Shown piece by piece: positions 50,006 to 57,655 of a stretch of DNA of 64,000 nt. The stretch lies in the IMG/VR virus record IMGVR_UViG_3300044946_000175, positions 55,162 through 119,161 of that record; one strand, written 5' to 3'. Every line of letters begins with the position of its first letter. The stretch's first letter is position 1. This DNA is from a virus. The position numbers and the translations under genes were made by a program. Under the pieces are notes generated by a model that saw nothing but the letters and a program-made list of their open reading frames with translations, ran no database searches and was not told where the DNA came from.

Positions 50006-50262
50006 TTAGTCTTTCTGAAGCTTATGCTCTTCTGCGTAGCGGCACTCCGTTTGGAGACGTGTATCAGATTGTTGCCTCTTACGACCAGGAGGGATTGAAG
50101 TCGATCTTCGCGCGAGACGAGAGACTTCCCAACCTGGTCAAGCGGAATATCCCAGTATCGTCGAATGGGGAAACATGCGATAAGTGCGGATCGTTCCGTC
50201 TCATCCAGGCGGGTAGTTGTAAAACATGTATTGATTGCGGAAGTTCAAATGGATGTTCGTGA
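50002..50262 (+). CDS. zinc ribbon protein like an RNR class II tail, 86 aa
   Basis: The first 45 residues are a small helical part (LSEAYALLRSGTPFGDVYQI). The C-terminal CDKCGSFRLIQAGSCKTCID and CGSSNGCS match the Cys-rich tail of B12-dependent ribonucleotide reductases, which have CxxCG...GxCxxCxxCG...GCS. No reductase is in the window, so this is a detached or look-alike ribbon. Confidence 0.65.
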   Translation: MISLSEAYALLRSGTPFGDVYQIVASYDQEGLKSIFARDERLPNLVKRNIPVSSNGETCDKCGSFRLIQAGSCKTCIDCGSSNGCS

Positions 50263-50434
50263 AATGATCGACGACGACGACCCTGAACCGGATTGGCACA
50301 TGCCGCTCAATAAGCCGGTCAAGGCTGTGCAGCCGATGGTGACGAGCGAGTTAGCTCTGCTCCTGTCTCTTTTGGCGTTGATTGCGGGCGCTCTAATTGG
50401 ATGGTTTATTGGGGATACTTGGGGTTTGGATTAA
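50249..50434 (+). CDS. small C-terminal-anchored membrane protein, 61 aa
   Basis: The acidic start (MDVREMIDDDDPEPDW) is followed by one hydrophobic helix (SELALLLSLLALIAGALIGW) ending the protein. The start overlaps the zinc ribbon gene by 14 bases. Confidence 0.6.
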   Translation: MDVREMIDDDDPEPDWHMPLNKPVKAVQPMVTSELALLLSLLALIAGALIGWFIGDTWGLD

Positions 50435-50436
50435 CG

Positions 50437-50847
50437 ATGCCAGAACAACCACCTTACATGAAGTATCCGCCCATCGACGTGCGGCCTGTGATCGGTAAGC
50501 CGACCATCGTGGCATACTACGAGTGCGATCAATGCAAACGTCGTGGTGAGGTGAGAGTACGAGCCCGCACCGAACAGGAGGCATCCGCCGAAGGCGAAGA
50601 AAGAGATCGTCTTTTATGTGGTTGGGTCAATGGCATGGCTCAGTATTGCGGGGACGACCATGCTCTCAAGCATCCTCAGTGCAGTATCGGGAAGAGATCC
50701 GTGAGTGTGATTTTTCAAACGCACGAGAAGCAGGAGTGGATCGGGCAGTACATTCCCGAATTGGACCAGCAACCGCCAGTCGATCTGGAGACGACGAAGC
50801 TGTTCGACAGGAAGGCTTCGGACATGATCGACGGAAAGGCAAATTAG
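50437..50847 (+). CDS. zinc-binding hypothetical protein, 136 aa
   Basis: YYECDQCKRRGEVRVRARTE and CGWVNGMAQYCGDDHALKHP give a probable zinc fold followed by an acidic helical end. Function is unknown. The end DGKAN encodes an AAAGGCAAA site. Confidence 0.6.
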   Translation: MPEQPPYMKYPPIDVRPVIGKPTIVAYYECDQCKRRGEVRVRARTEQEASAEGEERDRLLCGWVNGMAQYCGDDHALKHPQCSIGKRSVSVIFQTHEKQEWIGQYIPELDQQPPVDLETTKLFDRKASDMIDGKAN

Positions 50848-50852
50848 ATATC

Positions 50853-51353
50853 ATGAAACTGGATAAGGCGACTTTCGACGTCTCCAATCACGCGATGGAG
50901 CGTTGGCGGGAACGAGTTCGCGATACGGATTGCAACGACCTGATCGAGAGCGCGCGCAAGTCTCGACTCATTCCAAAAGGCGAGCCGGTTCCATTCATTG
51001 CGGATCGAGTGTCGGGGACTACTTACAGCATCCATGATGGCGTACTCTTTATCATGCGCGCGACTTCGATACTTCACGCCGAAGTCATCACCGTCATGAC
51101 GGCGGAAGTGAGAGGCAAATCATTAATTCTTTCGAGTCCTTACGATGAATTTATCTTCGGCAAGAGCCATAGGTGCGATTCGAAGTGGTGTATTTATCAG
51201 GATGGAGATTCCGTTTCGCTTTGCAAGAAACATTCGAAAGGGCATATAGGCCGTCGGCTTCTGGCGAGTGATGGTACGAATAAAAAGACATGTCAAATGT
51301 GTTTAGACCGAATGAGAAAGATCATTCGGGAGAAAGAGAAGGTTACGGCCTGA
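50853..51353 (+). CDS. hypothetical protein, 166 aa
   Basis: FDVSNHAMERWRERVRDTDC near the start is a HxxxRxxxR pattern often seen at the beginning of phage small proteins with RNA- or DNA-contact roles. The C-terminus has CDSKWCIYQDGDSVSLCKKH and CQMCLDRM, a zinc site. Function is unknown. Confidence 0.65.
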   Translation: MKLDKATFDVSNHAMERWRERVRDTDCNDLIESARKSRLIPKGEPVPFIADRVSGTTYSIHDGVLFIMRATSILHAEVITVMTAEVRGKSLILSSPYDEFIFGKSHRCDSKWCIYQDGDSVSLCKKHSKGHIGRRLLASDGTNKKTCQMCLDRMRKIIREKEKVTA

Positions 51354-51391
51354 CGGGCTTTCAGTAGAATGAGCAGGAACTGGAGGTTTTC

Positions 51392-53260
51392 ATGCGTCAA
51401 CCTACACTCTACCACCTTGTCAACTTGAGTAATAAGCTCGCACATCAGCTTCACTATCTCAAAGACCACATCCACTTGCATGGGAATGCTCCCGTTGGTG
51501 GCAGTGAGGAGGCTCACCTCTGGACACCGGAGGAGGAGCAGGAAGCCAACTGGATGGCCGAGCGCGCCATGCGCAGGAGGCCGACCGCGCAACATCCCAA
51601 CGACGAGTATTTGCATATTCAGGGCAATCGACCAGCGGAGCAGTATGCTTCTAGAGGTGATATTCCTGGACCAGGAAACACATTTGACTATCCGACTGAG
51701 ATCTATCCAGCAGATATCGGACATCCGAATGTCGGACAGGCATTAGGGCACGGTTTGCAGGCGCGCGACATGAATCGACGAAATTCTGCAATTGGTGGAC
51801 GAATCAAAGCACATACACAAGCCGCCAAACGATTTCGTAATGCGGGAGATGCATTCGGTCTTGCGCCGCAGACTTTATCGCCAGCATCCAGACGAAAAGA
51901 ACGACGTCGGGCTGGTCAAATGCCTCATTTTGGTGATTACTATGCAGGGACGGATATTCCAATCGGATACGCTGAATCTCCCAAAGACGTGTCGGACTTC
52001 GCGGATCGCGCTCGCAGACCTCAATCCCGTCGCCGGGCCGCGCGAGTATTAGAACACGCAGCCGAAGAGAACACACGTCACGGTTATGGCAATCATCCTG
52101 CCGTGATGCGAATGCGTGATGATGCCGCACGGCAGGAGAGGGAGGCCGAGCGTGAGTCGCACCCCGCACCACGATATTCGCGGTATTCGGATTCAACATC
52201 CAATCCTTTTCATTCGATTTCTTACGGGAGACAGGCGACTTGCGGACAGTGCAATGAACGTTGGTATATCGCCACTGATTCCATCGACCTCGTCTGTCCG
52301 CGTTGTGGAGCTAATTCGACGAAGTATGCCGTGACCGACCAGCCGGGCATTTATGGCCCCGCCACGGCAGCACCGGCTCCGGGCGGTCATGGGCCGCGTC
52401 GTTTGCCTTCCGGACACGATCCGCGAGCGGAAGAAGCGCTGCCGATGGACCGTATGCCTCCTCGTCGTCCGCTGAGACCATCCACGAGACCGGACCCTCG
52501 ATATCCCTATCCCGACACCGGACCAAAAGCACGGCGAAATCCGAACTATGCACGCTACGCCGACAATCCACTCCAACAAACCTACATCCAGGATCGGCGA
52601 TTGCACGAGAATCGTCTCCGGCAGGTTTTTCCAGAGTGGGATGAACTCCATCCTCACGACCAGCAGATGATCTGGAACAAGACCTATCGCACGGGTCCGG
52701 CGCGTCATGGAGTTGGAGTGGGACATCCGACCAACGAAGAGGACTTGGCAGGTTGGCGAGACGAAATGAATCAAAGACAAATTAGTGCTCACCACGATCC
52801 ATTCGATCTGAGCAAGAACCACGCCACGAGCGAGTTTGACGACTACCTGGCCGATACACACGAGCAGAGCAGCCCCGAAGAGTGGGCTTCTCATGTGGAT
52901 CGAATGGAACAAGAATCTGGCGCGAATCGTCGTCCATATAATCCACCCGAGCAGTTACCGGAAGGATTCGAAGAGCCGACCCAGGCATGGCATGAGCATA
53001 TACGTAGAGCTAATCAACCCACTCAGGCGGCTCGTTACTCGCGAACGGACTATCACGGTCGTTTGTGCCGTTTGCGCGAGCGGTTGGCCGCACTGCGTCA
53101 GCCGACGATGTACGACGATGAGATGGACGGTGGCATGGATGAGGAGGGCATGAGCTACGCCGATAATGTCTCTGGGATCGGACAGGATGAGAGGTCGGGC
53201 TACAATACAGGTGAAGCCGAGCCGACGCAGCGTATGTTTCACGGTCACGGAAGCTTTTGA
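51392..53260 (+). CDS. large Arg/Pro/Asp-rich protein, 622 aa
   Basis: The composition is strongly biased (R, P, H, D, G). A central zinc ribbon (CGQCNERWYIATDSIDLVCP RC) separates two disordered halves, and motifs such as ARYSR recur. Similar LRQPT segments occur at both ends (MRQPTLYHL and LRQPTMYDD). Likely disordered and possibly virion- or condensate-associated; no enzyme domain seen. Confidence 0.65.
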   Translation: MRQPTLYHLVNLSNKLAHQLHYLKDHIHLHGNAPVGGSEEAHLWTPEEEQEANWMAERAMRRRPTAQHPNDEYLHIQGNRPAEQYASRGDIPGPGNTFDYPTEIYPADIGHPNVGQALGHGLQARDMNRRNSAIGGRIKAHTQAAKRFRNAGDAFGLAPQTLSPASRRKERRRAGQMPHFGDYYAGTDIPIGYAESPKDVSDFADRARRPQSRRRAARVLEHAAEENTRHGYGNHPAVMRMRDDAARQEREAERESHPAPRYSRYSDSTSNPFHSISYGRQATCGQCNERWYIATDSIDLVCPRCGANSTKYAVTDQPGIYGPATAAPAPGGHGPRRLPSGHDPRAEEALPMDRMPPRRPLRPSTRPDPRYPYPDTGPKARRNPNYARYADNPLQQTYIQDRRLHENRLRQVFPEWDELHPHDQQMIWNKTYRTGPARHGVGVGHPTNEEDLAGWRDEMNQRQISAHHDPFDLSKNHATSEFDDYLADTHEQSSPEEWASHVDRMEQESGANRRPYNPPEQLPEGFEEPTQAWHEHIRRANQPTQAARYSRTDYHGRLCRLRERLAALRQPTMYDDEMDGGMDEEGMSYADNVSGIGQDERSGYNTGEAEPTQRMFHGHGSF

Positions 53261-53270
53261 AAGGCAAAAG

Positions 53271-53555
53271 ATGAATAGCTGTCAGCACATGGAATTTGAA
53301 TGTTCGGCCAACATCAATCGACTTGAGAACGACACAGGCGATCCGATGCAGTTTCAGGCTGATATCAGAATCAAATGCGTGAATTGTGGAGAACCGTTCA
53401 AGTTCATCGGTTTGCCTTACGGCGTCGATTTGAATGGCGCGGCTGTGTCAGCGGATGGTCTTGAGGGACGCTTTGCTATCGCGCCAAAGGATCGTGTCTT
53501 GGCAATGACCGATTCCTGGAATGTGGGAGGATTTACAATCAGAAAGGCAAAGTAG
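53271..53555 (+). CDS. conserved zinc-binding phage protein, 94 aa
   Basis: The start CQHMEFECSANINRLENDTG, CVNCGEPFKFIGLPYGVDLN and a beta-rich end match a small phage family with a CxxCGxPFxFxGLPxG core of unknown function. ATG after AAAGGCAAAAG. Last plus-strand gene before the minus operon. Confidence 0.75.
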   Translation: MNSCQHMEFECSANINRLENDTGDPMQFQADIRIKCVNCGEPFKFIGLPYGVDLNGAAVSADGLEGRFAIAPKDRVLAMTDSWNVGGFTIRKAK

Positions 53556-53559
53556 ATAT

Positions 53560-53781
53560 TTAGATTACACCTTCCCAAAGGATCTGGTTCAAATACCGAA
53601 TCCCGACTAGTTTCTGCTCTGGGATCATACCGGAGTAGTTGAGCAGTACATCTTTCATGGTTCCCTGTGGAACTGTACCGTCGTTGGAGACCATGTTGTG
53701 CATCTCCAGGACGAGTAAAACAAAAGACTGTATGAATTCAGCGCGGCGGGAGTTAGGAACCTTCGCGATTTTGTCGGCCAT
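53560..53781 (-). CDS. helical hypothetical protein, 73 aa
   Basis: Function not recognised. A mostly helical protein (RRAEFIQSFVLLVLEMHNMV). GAGGACAAAGCT precedes its ATG on the minus strand. It is the last gene of the nine-gene minus operon, ending four bases from the convergent plus gene. Confidence 0.65.
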   Translation of the reverse strand: MADKIAKVPNSRRAEFIQSFVLLVLEMHNMVSNDGTVPQGTMKDVLLNYSGMIPEQKLVGIRYLNQILWEGVI

Positions 53782-53841
53782 AGCTTTGTCCTCGCGGGTT
53801 TTATTATGGACCGACTTCGTCGGTGAGAGGTTCGGTGTGGT

Positions 53842-54066
53842 TTAGTACGGTATTTCATTCAATTCTTGCAGGCGTGTCTTGATCCACGCCCATCTTTTGT
53901 AGTCTGCGTTCACCGGTTCTTTCTTTATATGCTCTTCCAGGCGGTTCATTTCCGCTGTCAGAGTTTCCTTCTCTCGCACTAGTGAATGTGCGATTAACCA
54001 AGCGTATGCTTGAGGGAACAGTTTTTCGAACTCGTTCCAGTCATTGTGTAGATAAGAAGTGTTCAT
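53842..54066 (-). CDS. small helical protein, 74 aa
   Basis: Function not recognised. It is charged and helical (LTAEMNRLEEHIKKEPVNAD). On the minus strand the ATG at 54066 is preceded by AAAGGCAAAAC, the initiation sequence also used on the plus strand. It overlaps the upstream gene by four bases. Confidence 0.65.
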   Translation of the reverse strand: MNTSYLHNDWNEFEKLFPQAYAWLIAHSLVREKETLTAEMNRLEEHIKKEPVNADYKRWAWIKTRLQELNEIPY

Positions 54067-54302
54067 GTTTTGCCTTTGTATTTCAAGGATCGATACCGAA
54101 CACCCCAACGAGTTTTGTAAGGACGGTCGGGATTTGCGACCTCCTGACCACAGCCGATGCAAATCGAGTATTGTTTGGCACCAAACAGACGGACTTGGAC
54201 AGCGGTTTGGTCTTCGTCATCCACTGGCTGTTTGCAGATGGAACATTCCATGATGAGAGTCATACGCGGATGATGCATCAGGGAGATAGTGAGGCGATTC
54301 AT
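54063..54302 (-). CDS. small zinc-binding protein, 79 aa
   Basis: CSICKQPVDDEDQTAVQVRL and CIGCGQEV form a CxxC...CxxC knuckle on a beta-rich fold. Start follows AAAGACAAAAC. Function is unknown; coupled to both minus-strand neighbours. Confidence 0.65.
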   Translation of the reverse strand: MNRLTISLMHHPRMTLIMECSICKQPVDDEDQTAVQVRLFGAKQYSICIGCGQEVANPDRPYKTRWGVRYRSLKYKGKT

Positions 54303-54538
54303 GTTTTGTCTTTCAGTTTTTGAATTCTGGATTGTATATTCGCAAGCTGGTGGATCATCAGGCCGGTTATTTGACTGATTTCTGGGTCGTTCTTTCTCCA
54401 CCTTTCGATTTCAGATTCGATCTCCGTTGAGGCTGCGTCAAGTGCGGCGTTCCAGGCAGCACGTGCGTAACAAATCGTGCTAGTTCCTCCTGCGTAATGA
54501 GACACGTCTGCCTTGAGCCAGTTATCGAAGGCATTCAT
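54299..54538 (-). CDS. small helical protein, 79 aa
   Basis: The pattern FDNWLKADVSHYAGGTSTIC, YARAAWNAALDAA, is that of common phage proteins with an F..W........AW.AA signature. Function is unknown. It ends KLKDKT, which encodes AAAGACAAAAC for the next gene. Overlaps both neighbours. Confidence 0.65.
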   Translation of the reverse strand: MNAFDNWLKADVSHYAGGTSTICYARAAWNAALDAASTEIESEIERWRKNDPEISQITGLMIHQLANIQSRIQKLKDKT

Positions 54539-54903
54539 TTTTCCCCTCCTGGCGGAATTTCCTTCACATCCACATAAATCCGATCTGGAGGCGGAAAAAT
54601 ATATTTTTCGAGTGCAGGACAACACCAGCCTCTAAGTCCCGTTTCCGGCCACTTGTACCAATTTCCGCCACAGTCCTCTTCCTGTCGTTCCAGGACCACC
54701 TTCGCGCCGGGGAATGGATCTTTGCTGAACAGGAGGATGAATCCATCCTCGCGGTAGTTGGAAATCTTGAGATCGGTGCAGAGTCGTTCGATCATGTCCG
54801 GCATTCCGGCCACGAATGCTTCTTTGTTTAGGCCGACAGACTCGTCGTCGAAGACCCAAGATCCCCACCAGAGATAAGGTCGGATTGTGTTGATCTGGTT
54901 CAT
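54535..54903 (-). CDS. DUF6717-like protein, 122 aa
   Basis: YLWWGSWVFDDESVGLNKEA, FVAGMPDMIERL and EDCGGNWYKWPETGLRGWCC with CPALEKYI follow the order of the DUF6717 family, a conserved bacterial/phage protein of unknown function. The ATG follows AAAAGGTAAAAC. Confidence 0.7.
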   Translation of the reverse strand: MNQINTIRPYLWWGSWVFDDESVGLNKEAFVAGMPDMIERLCTDLKISNYREDGFILLFSKDPFPGAKVVLERQEEDCGGNWYKWPETGLRGWCCPALEKYIFPPPDRIYVDVKEIPPGGEK

Positions 54904-54913
54904 GTTTTACCTT

Positions 54914-55144
54914 TTAGTGTAAGCAACAGACCACCGAAGCAATTTCAGAACTTCGCCAGATTGGTTCGCTGTTTTGTGGTAAGTGACATCCTCTCGCAAG
55001 GATGCGACCTGCGCAACGAGCGCAGACAATTAATGTATCGCCTTCTGTGGTCGGAACGCTCCAACCGACGAGGTTAGACGCAAGCTGGCCGGGCGATTGC
55101 GGTGCATGCTCCAGGGATGTTTTTAGGTATTCGATGGTGGTCAT
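54914..55144 (-). CDS. small Cys-containing protein, 76 aa
   Basis: CARCAGRILARGCHLP with a helical start (MTTIEYLKTSLEHAPQSPGQ) suggests a metal knuckle. The start has GGAG at good spacing. Function is unknown. Confidence 0.6.
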   Translation of the reverse strand: MTTIEYLKTSLEHAPQSPGQLASNLVGWSVPTTEGDTLIVCARCAGRILARGCHLPQNSEPIWRSSEIASVVCCLH

Positions 55145-55222
55145 AATTACTCCAATTCGGGGTTAAGGTTTCGGCCATTCGTGGCCCACTCCCGTGAGAG
55201 TAGGGCGCGAGAGGTCGGGGGA

Positions 55223-55411
55223 TTAGGCTTTGCGGACCTCGTGTCGGAATCGAGGGAGCGGTCCACCACGATTTGAGCCGAACATGTTGGCGTTGGCGCA
55301 CGCGGTCTGAGCGGATTCGTAGGCCACATGATCCAGGCCGCCGAAAGTGTGCAGCACAGTCTCAGTGTCATTCGTGCAGTCGATTCGTATTACGGTGTAT
55401 GTCGTGTTCAT
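55223..55411 (-). CDS. small hypothetical protein, 62 aa
   Basis: Function not recognised. Beta then helix (TTYTVIRIDCTNDTETVLHT; YESAQTACANANM). GGAGACGACAG precedes the ATG. Confidence 0.6.
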   Translation of the reverse strand: MNTTYTVIRIDCTNDTETVLHTFGGLDHVAYESAQTACANANMFGSNRGGPLPRFRHEVRKA

Positions 55412-55495
55412 CTGTCGTCTCCAGTTTGGGGGTCGGGGTATCAGTCGCGTCCTGTCTACCTATATATACAGCACGAATTTTAAAAGGCAAATAAA

Positions 55496-55759
55496 TTATT
55501 TGTCTTCCACTTTTTCCAGAAACACGAAATCACTCGTGGGATAAATCCGCTCGTCGCCGATTCTGCAAACCTCCCAGTGACTCATGTTTTTGGTTGCGTG
55601 AACGATTTCTTTGGCGCGTCCGAGATAGGATGCCCAATAGTAGCCCTCTTTCGGTTTGAGCGTCTGCGGTTCCGTAGCAATTGCCTTCAGAGCTTCCATC
55701 CCTCGCGGAGAGGCGGCTCCGGGGTCTCTATGTCGGTCCATTCGTGTTTTGTGGCCCAT
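55496..55759 (-). CDS. small basic protein, 87 aa
   Basis: The first 30 residues are Arg/His-rich; the second half is beta-rich (GYYWASYLGRAKEIVHATKN). It has a good GGAG upstream. Function is unknown. Confidence 0.6.
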   Translation of the reverse strand: MGHKTRMDRHRDPGAASPRGMEALKAIATEPQTLKPKEGYYWASYLGRAKEIVHATKNMSHWEVCRIGDERIYPTSDFVFLEKVEDK

Positions 55760-55782
55760 TTCAATTCTCCAGGTAAGAGGTA

Positions 55783-55962
55783 TTAATCATGAACGATATA
55801 GGCGTTGATGCAGAAGACATTAAACAACCATGACCACATCATATCTTCGTGGTCGTCGTCTCGTATTGGATAACGAGCAAAATTCGATGCTGGAAATGCT
55901 CCAATTGCATCGCTTGCGGCTTTTCCATTCGATGTTTCGGCATTCCATTCAAGGTATTTCAT
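55783..55962 (-). CDS. small protein, first gene of the minus operon, 59 aa
   Basis: The ATG at 55962 follows AGGAGACGAAG. The sequence has an acidic middle (YPIRDDDHEDMMWSWLFNVF). Function is unknown. It is the gene nearest the minus-strand class 1 promoter at 55999-56027. Confidence 0.6.
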   Translation of the reverse strand: MKYLEWNAETSNGKAASDAIGAFPASNFARYPIRDDDHEDMMWSWLFNVFCINAYIVHD

Positions 55963-55998
55963 CTTCGTCTCCTGTGTGGTGTTTCGTCTTACACATCG

Positions 55999-56027
55999 AT
56001 CATACACTACACCAGGAAAGAAGGCAA
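55999..56027 (-). promoter_or_regulatory. class 1 promoter for the minus operon
   Basis: On the minus strand TTGCCT (56027-56022), 17 bp, TATGAT (56004-55999). It lies beside AAAAAGGCAAG/CTTGCCTTTT on the other side, so the same element serves both directions here. The operon start is 37 bp downstream. Confidence 0.6.
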
Positions 56028-56100
56028 ACCAAAATCTTGCCTTTTTAACTATCTTGCAATTAAACCATGATAAGATGATCAATTAGGCAATTTTAATATT

Positions 56101-56128
56101 TGCCTTTTCGATTTTGGATGGTACAAAG
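56101..56128 (+). promoter_or_regulatory. class 1 promoter
   Basis: TTGCCT (56101-56106), 16 bp, TACAAA (56123-56128). GGCAA upstream (56079) pairs with TTGCC. The gap 55963-56167 holds this and the divergent minus-strand promoter. Confidence 0.55.
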
Positions 56129-56167
56129 AATGTGTCGAGACAAAAAACCTAAACCAAAGGAATCTTT

Positions 56168-56569
56168 ATGAAGGCTATTTCCAGTTACAAAATCGTGGAC
56201 AACAAGATTGTAGTCAGCACTCCCTACTGCGGTGTCGTGGTCGAACAGTGCCGCAAATGGAGCGGCAAATTCGACAAAGCGAGCGGCGGGTGGGTTCTGC
56301 CACTCAGTCGCCTGAAGTCAATTCAGGAGCAGATCGGCGAGGATCAGGATGATTTGGTTGAGGTTGAAGTGAGTGAGGGGATTGAGCCAAAGGTCCGTTT
56401 GTCTTTTGATGAGAAGCAGGAGACCGGCTGTGAGACTCTTGAAGAAGCTATCATCAAGTTTCCGGGAAAGTTCGACGAGGCAATTGCCGGACTTCCGGGT
56501 TACGACGTCACGGATAATTGTTATCATTTGGGTTGGCACGTCATCGCGACCGCGACGCGGTCGCGATGA
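56168..56569 (+). pseudogene. 5' part of a gene split by a 31-bp hairpin
   Basis: This 133-residue frame begins AISSYKIVDNKIVVSTPYCG and includes RKWSGKFDKASGGWVLPLSR, resembling the start of the protein at 56993 (GGHWDGDRKAWWVG). It ends GWHVIATATRSR at a TGA inside a perfect hairpin. Deleting 31 bp (56541-56571) joins it in frame to the downstream sequence (GWH-AADVYADLIDGE), giving one 231-residue protein ending at 56894. So this is a broken gene, or one read through by an unusual mechanism. Confidence 0.7.
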
Positions 56570-56570
56570 C
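56540..56570. repeat. 14-bp perfect palindrome, likely insertion
   Basis: GTCATCGCGACCGC (56540-56553) and GCGGTCGCGATGAC (56557-56570) are perfectly inverted around GAC. It carries the stop codon (TGA 56567-56569) of the interrupted gene. Its GC content is well above its surroundings. Confidence 0.9.
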
Positions 56571-56894
56571 GCTGCCGACGTTTATGCGGATCTGATTGAT
56601 GGAGAAATACCAGATTCGGGCGGCAGTGCGAAGAATCCGACCGTCAGTGGGGAACAGTGTGTGTTTCGCCTGTGGATTCCGCGCGACCTGGCTCTGGATC
56701 GTGGTTTTGTCGTGGTTGGCGATCCGAAGGCGACGATTGTTAAAGAGTCCAATTCTCCGCCTCCTCAAACTGTATTTGAGGTGAGTCCGGCTGTGGCTGC
56801 CACTATCCACGAGATCGCCAATCAGGAGGGCGTTCCTCCTGAAGCAATCATTACAATGGCTATTGAATCGTTTAGAATTCGCCACCAATCGTGA
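56570..56894 (+). pseudogene. 3' part of the split gene
   Basis: An open frame encodes AADVYADLIDGEIPDSGGSA, a beta-rich part (CVFRLWIPRDLALDRGFVVV) and a helical end (ATIHEIANQEGVPPEAIITM). It has no start codon of its own in a useful place. It is in the frame reached by removing 31 bp or by a +1 shift at CGA-TGA-C. Confidence 0.65.
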
Positions 56895-56920
56895 TTTTTG
56901 ATGAAAAGGCAAATAGCTAT

Positions 56921-56948
56921 TTGCCTTTTCGTTTTCGTGGAGTATATA
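56921..56948 (+). promoter_or_regulatory. class 1 terminator-promoter element
   Basis: AAAAGGCAAAT pairs with ATTTGCCTTTTC. TTGCCT (56921-56926), 16 bp, TATATA (56943-56948). The next gene starts at 56993. Confidence 0.65.
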
Positions 56949-56992
56949 AATGATGTCGAGACAAAAACCCAAACCAAAAGAGAGGATCAAAC

Positions 56993-57595
56993 ATGCCTGT
57001 CGCACTACAAGTTGAAACGTCCCGTATCTACCTGGTTGGTGATACCTATCCAATCAAGGATCGCATCAAGGCGATGGGCGGGCACTGGGACGGAGACCGC
57101 AAAGCGTGGTGGGTAGGGAAGGCGAAGGCTGCTGAAGCTCAAGCTCTGGTTAGTGCCAGCGCGGTTCCGGTCGATCCCAATGCGCCGAAACCCAAGGAAA
57201 ATCCGGATAATATCCGTCTGACTGGGAAGGGTCGCTACAGAGGTCGTGAGTACTTTGCCGGGTCGATCACTCGCGATGGAACGAAGGTTCGATTGCTGAC
57301 ACTACCAGATGCCAATGGCGACTTTTTGGACTTCTGGGCACTGCGTTCCGAAGTGGAGCAGACCAAAATCTATAAACCACGCGAGCGGTGGAATGGTCGT
57401 CGTGGTTCGAATGGAACGATTACTGTTTATACTACTTTGGGATCGATTTCTGACTTTGTAAAAGATCAGAAACAGGCCAAGGCGGAGGGCGCAGAGCAGT
57501 GTTACGTGTGCGGCAAACGCTCGCACAATCTCGTACACGACCTGGAGACGGGTGGAATGGCCTGTCGAGGCTGCGCCGATATGCCTGCTGATTAA
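56993..57595 (+). CDS. zinc-finger protein related to the split gene, 200 aa
   Basis: The start (VETSRIYLVGDTYPIKDRIK, GGHWDGDRKAWWVGK) resembles the start of the split gene at 56168. A middle beta-rich domain follows, and CYVCGKRSHNLVHDLETGGM ACRGC ends it. That would pair a HARP-like DNA-contact motif with a zinc finger; function is unknown. Confidence 0.65.
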   Translation: MPVALQVETSRIYLVGDTYPIKDRIKAMGGHWDGDRKAWWVGKAKAAEAQALVSASAVPVDPNAPKPKENPDNIRLTGKGRYRGREYFAGSITRDGTKVRLLTLPDANGDFLDFWALRSEVEQTKIYKPRERWNGRRGSNGTITVYTTLGSISDFVKDQKQAKAEGAEQCYVCGKRSHNLVHDLETGGMACRGCADMPAD

Positions 57596-57596
57596 T

Positions 57597-57624
57597 TTGC
57601 CTTTTGTCGCCCATGTGTTATCTT
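57597..57624 (+). promoter_or_regulatory. class 1 promoter before the Csx16-like gene
   Basis: TTGCCT (57597-57602), 16 bp, TATCTT (57619-57624). The stop of the previous gene (TAA) is part of the element's left edge. ATG at 57656 follows CAGGAGATT. Confidence 0.6.
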
Positions 57625-57655
57625 TACTTTCACTCAACTCTTACAGGAGATTATT

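Noticed and set aside
50002-50262. A ribonucleotide reductase gene
   Set aside because: Only the Cys-rich tail pattern is present; the catalytic domain is absent from the window.
52193-52912. 239-codon minus-strand frame
   Set aside because: It is antisense to a biased Arg/Pro-rich gene whose composition makes long opposite frames likely.
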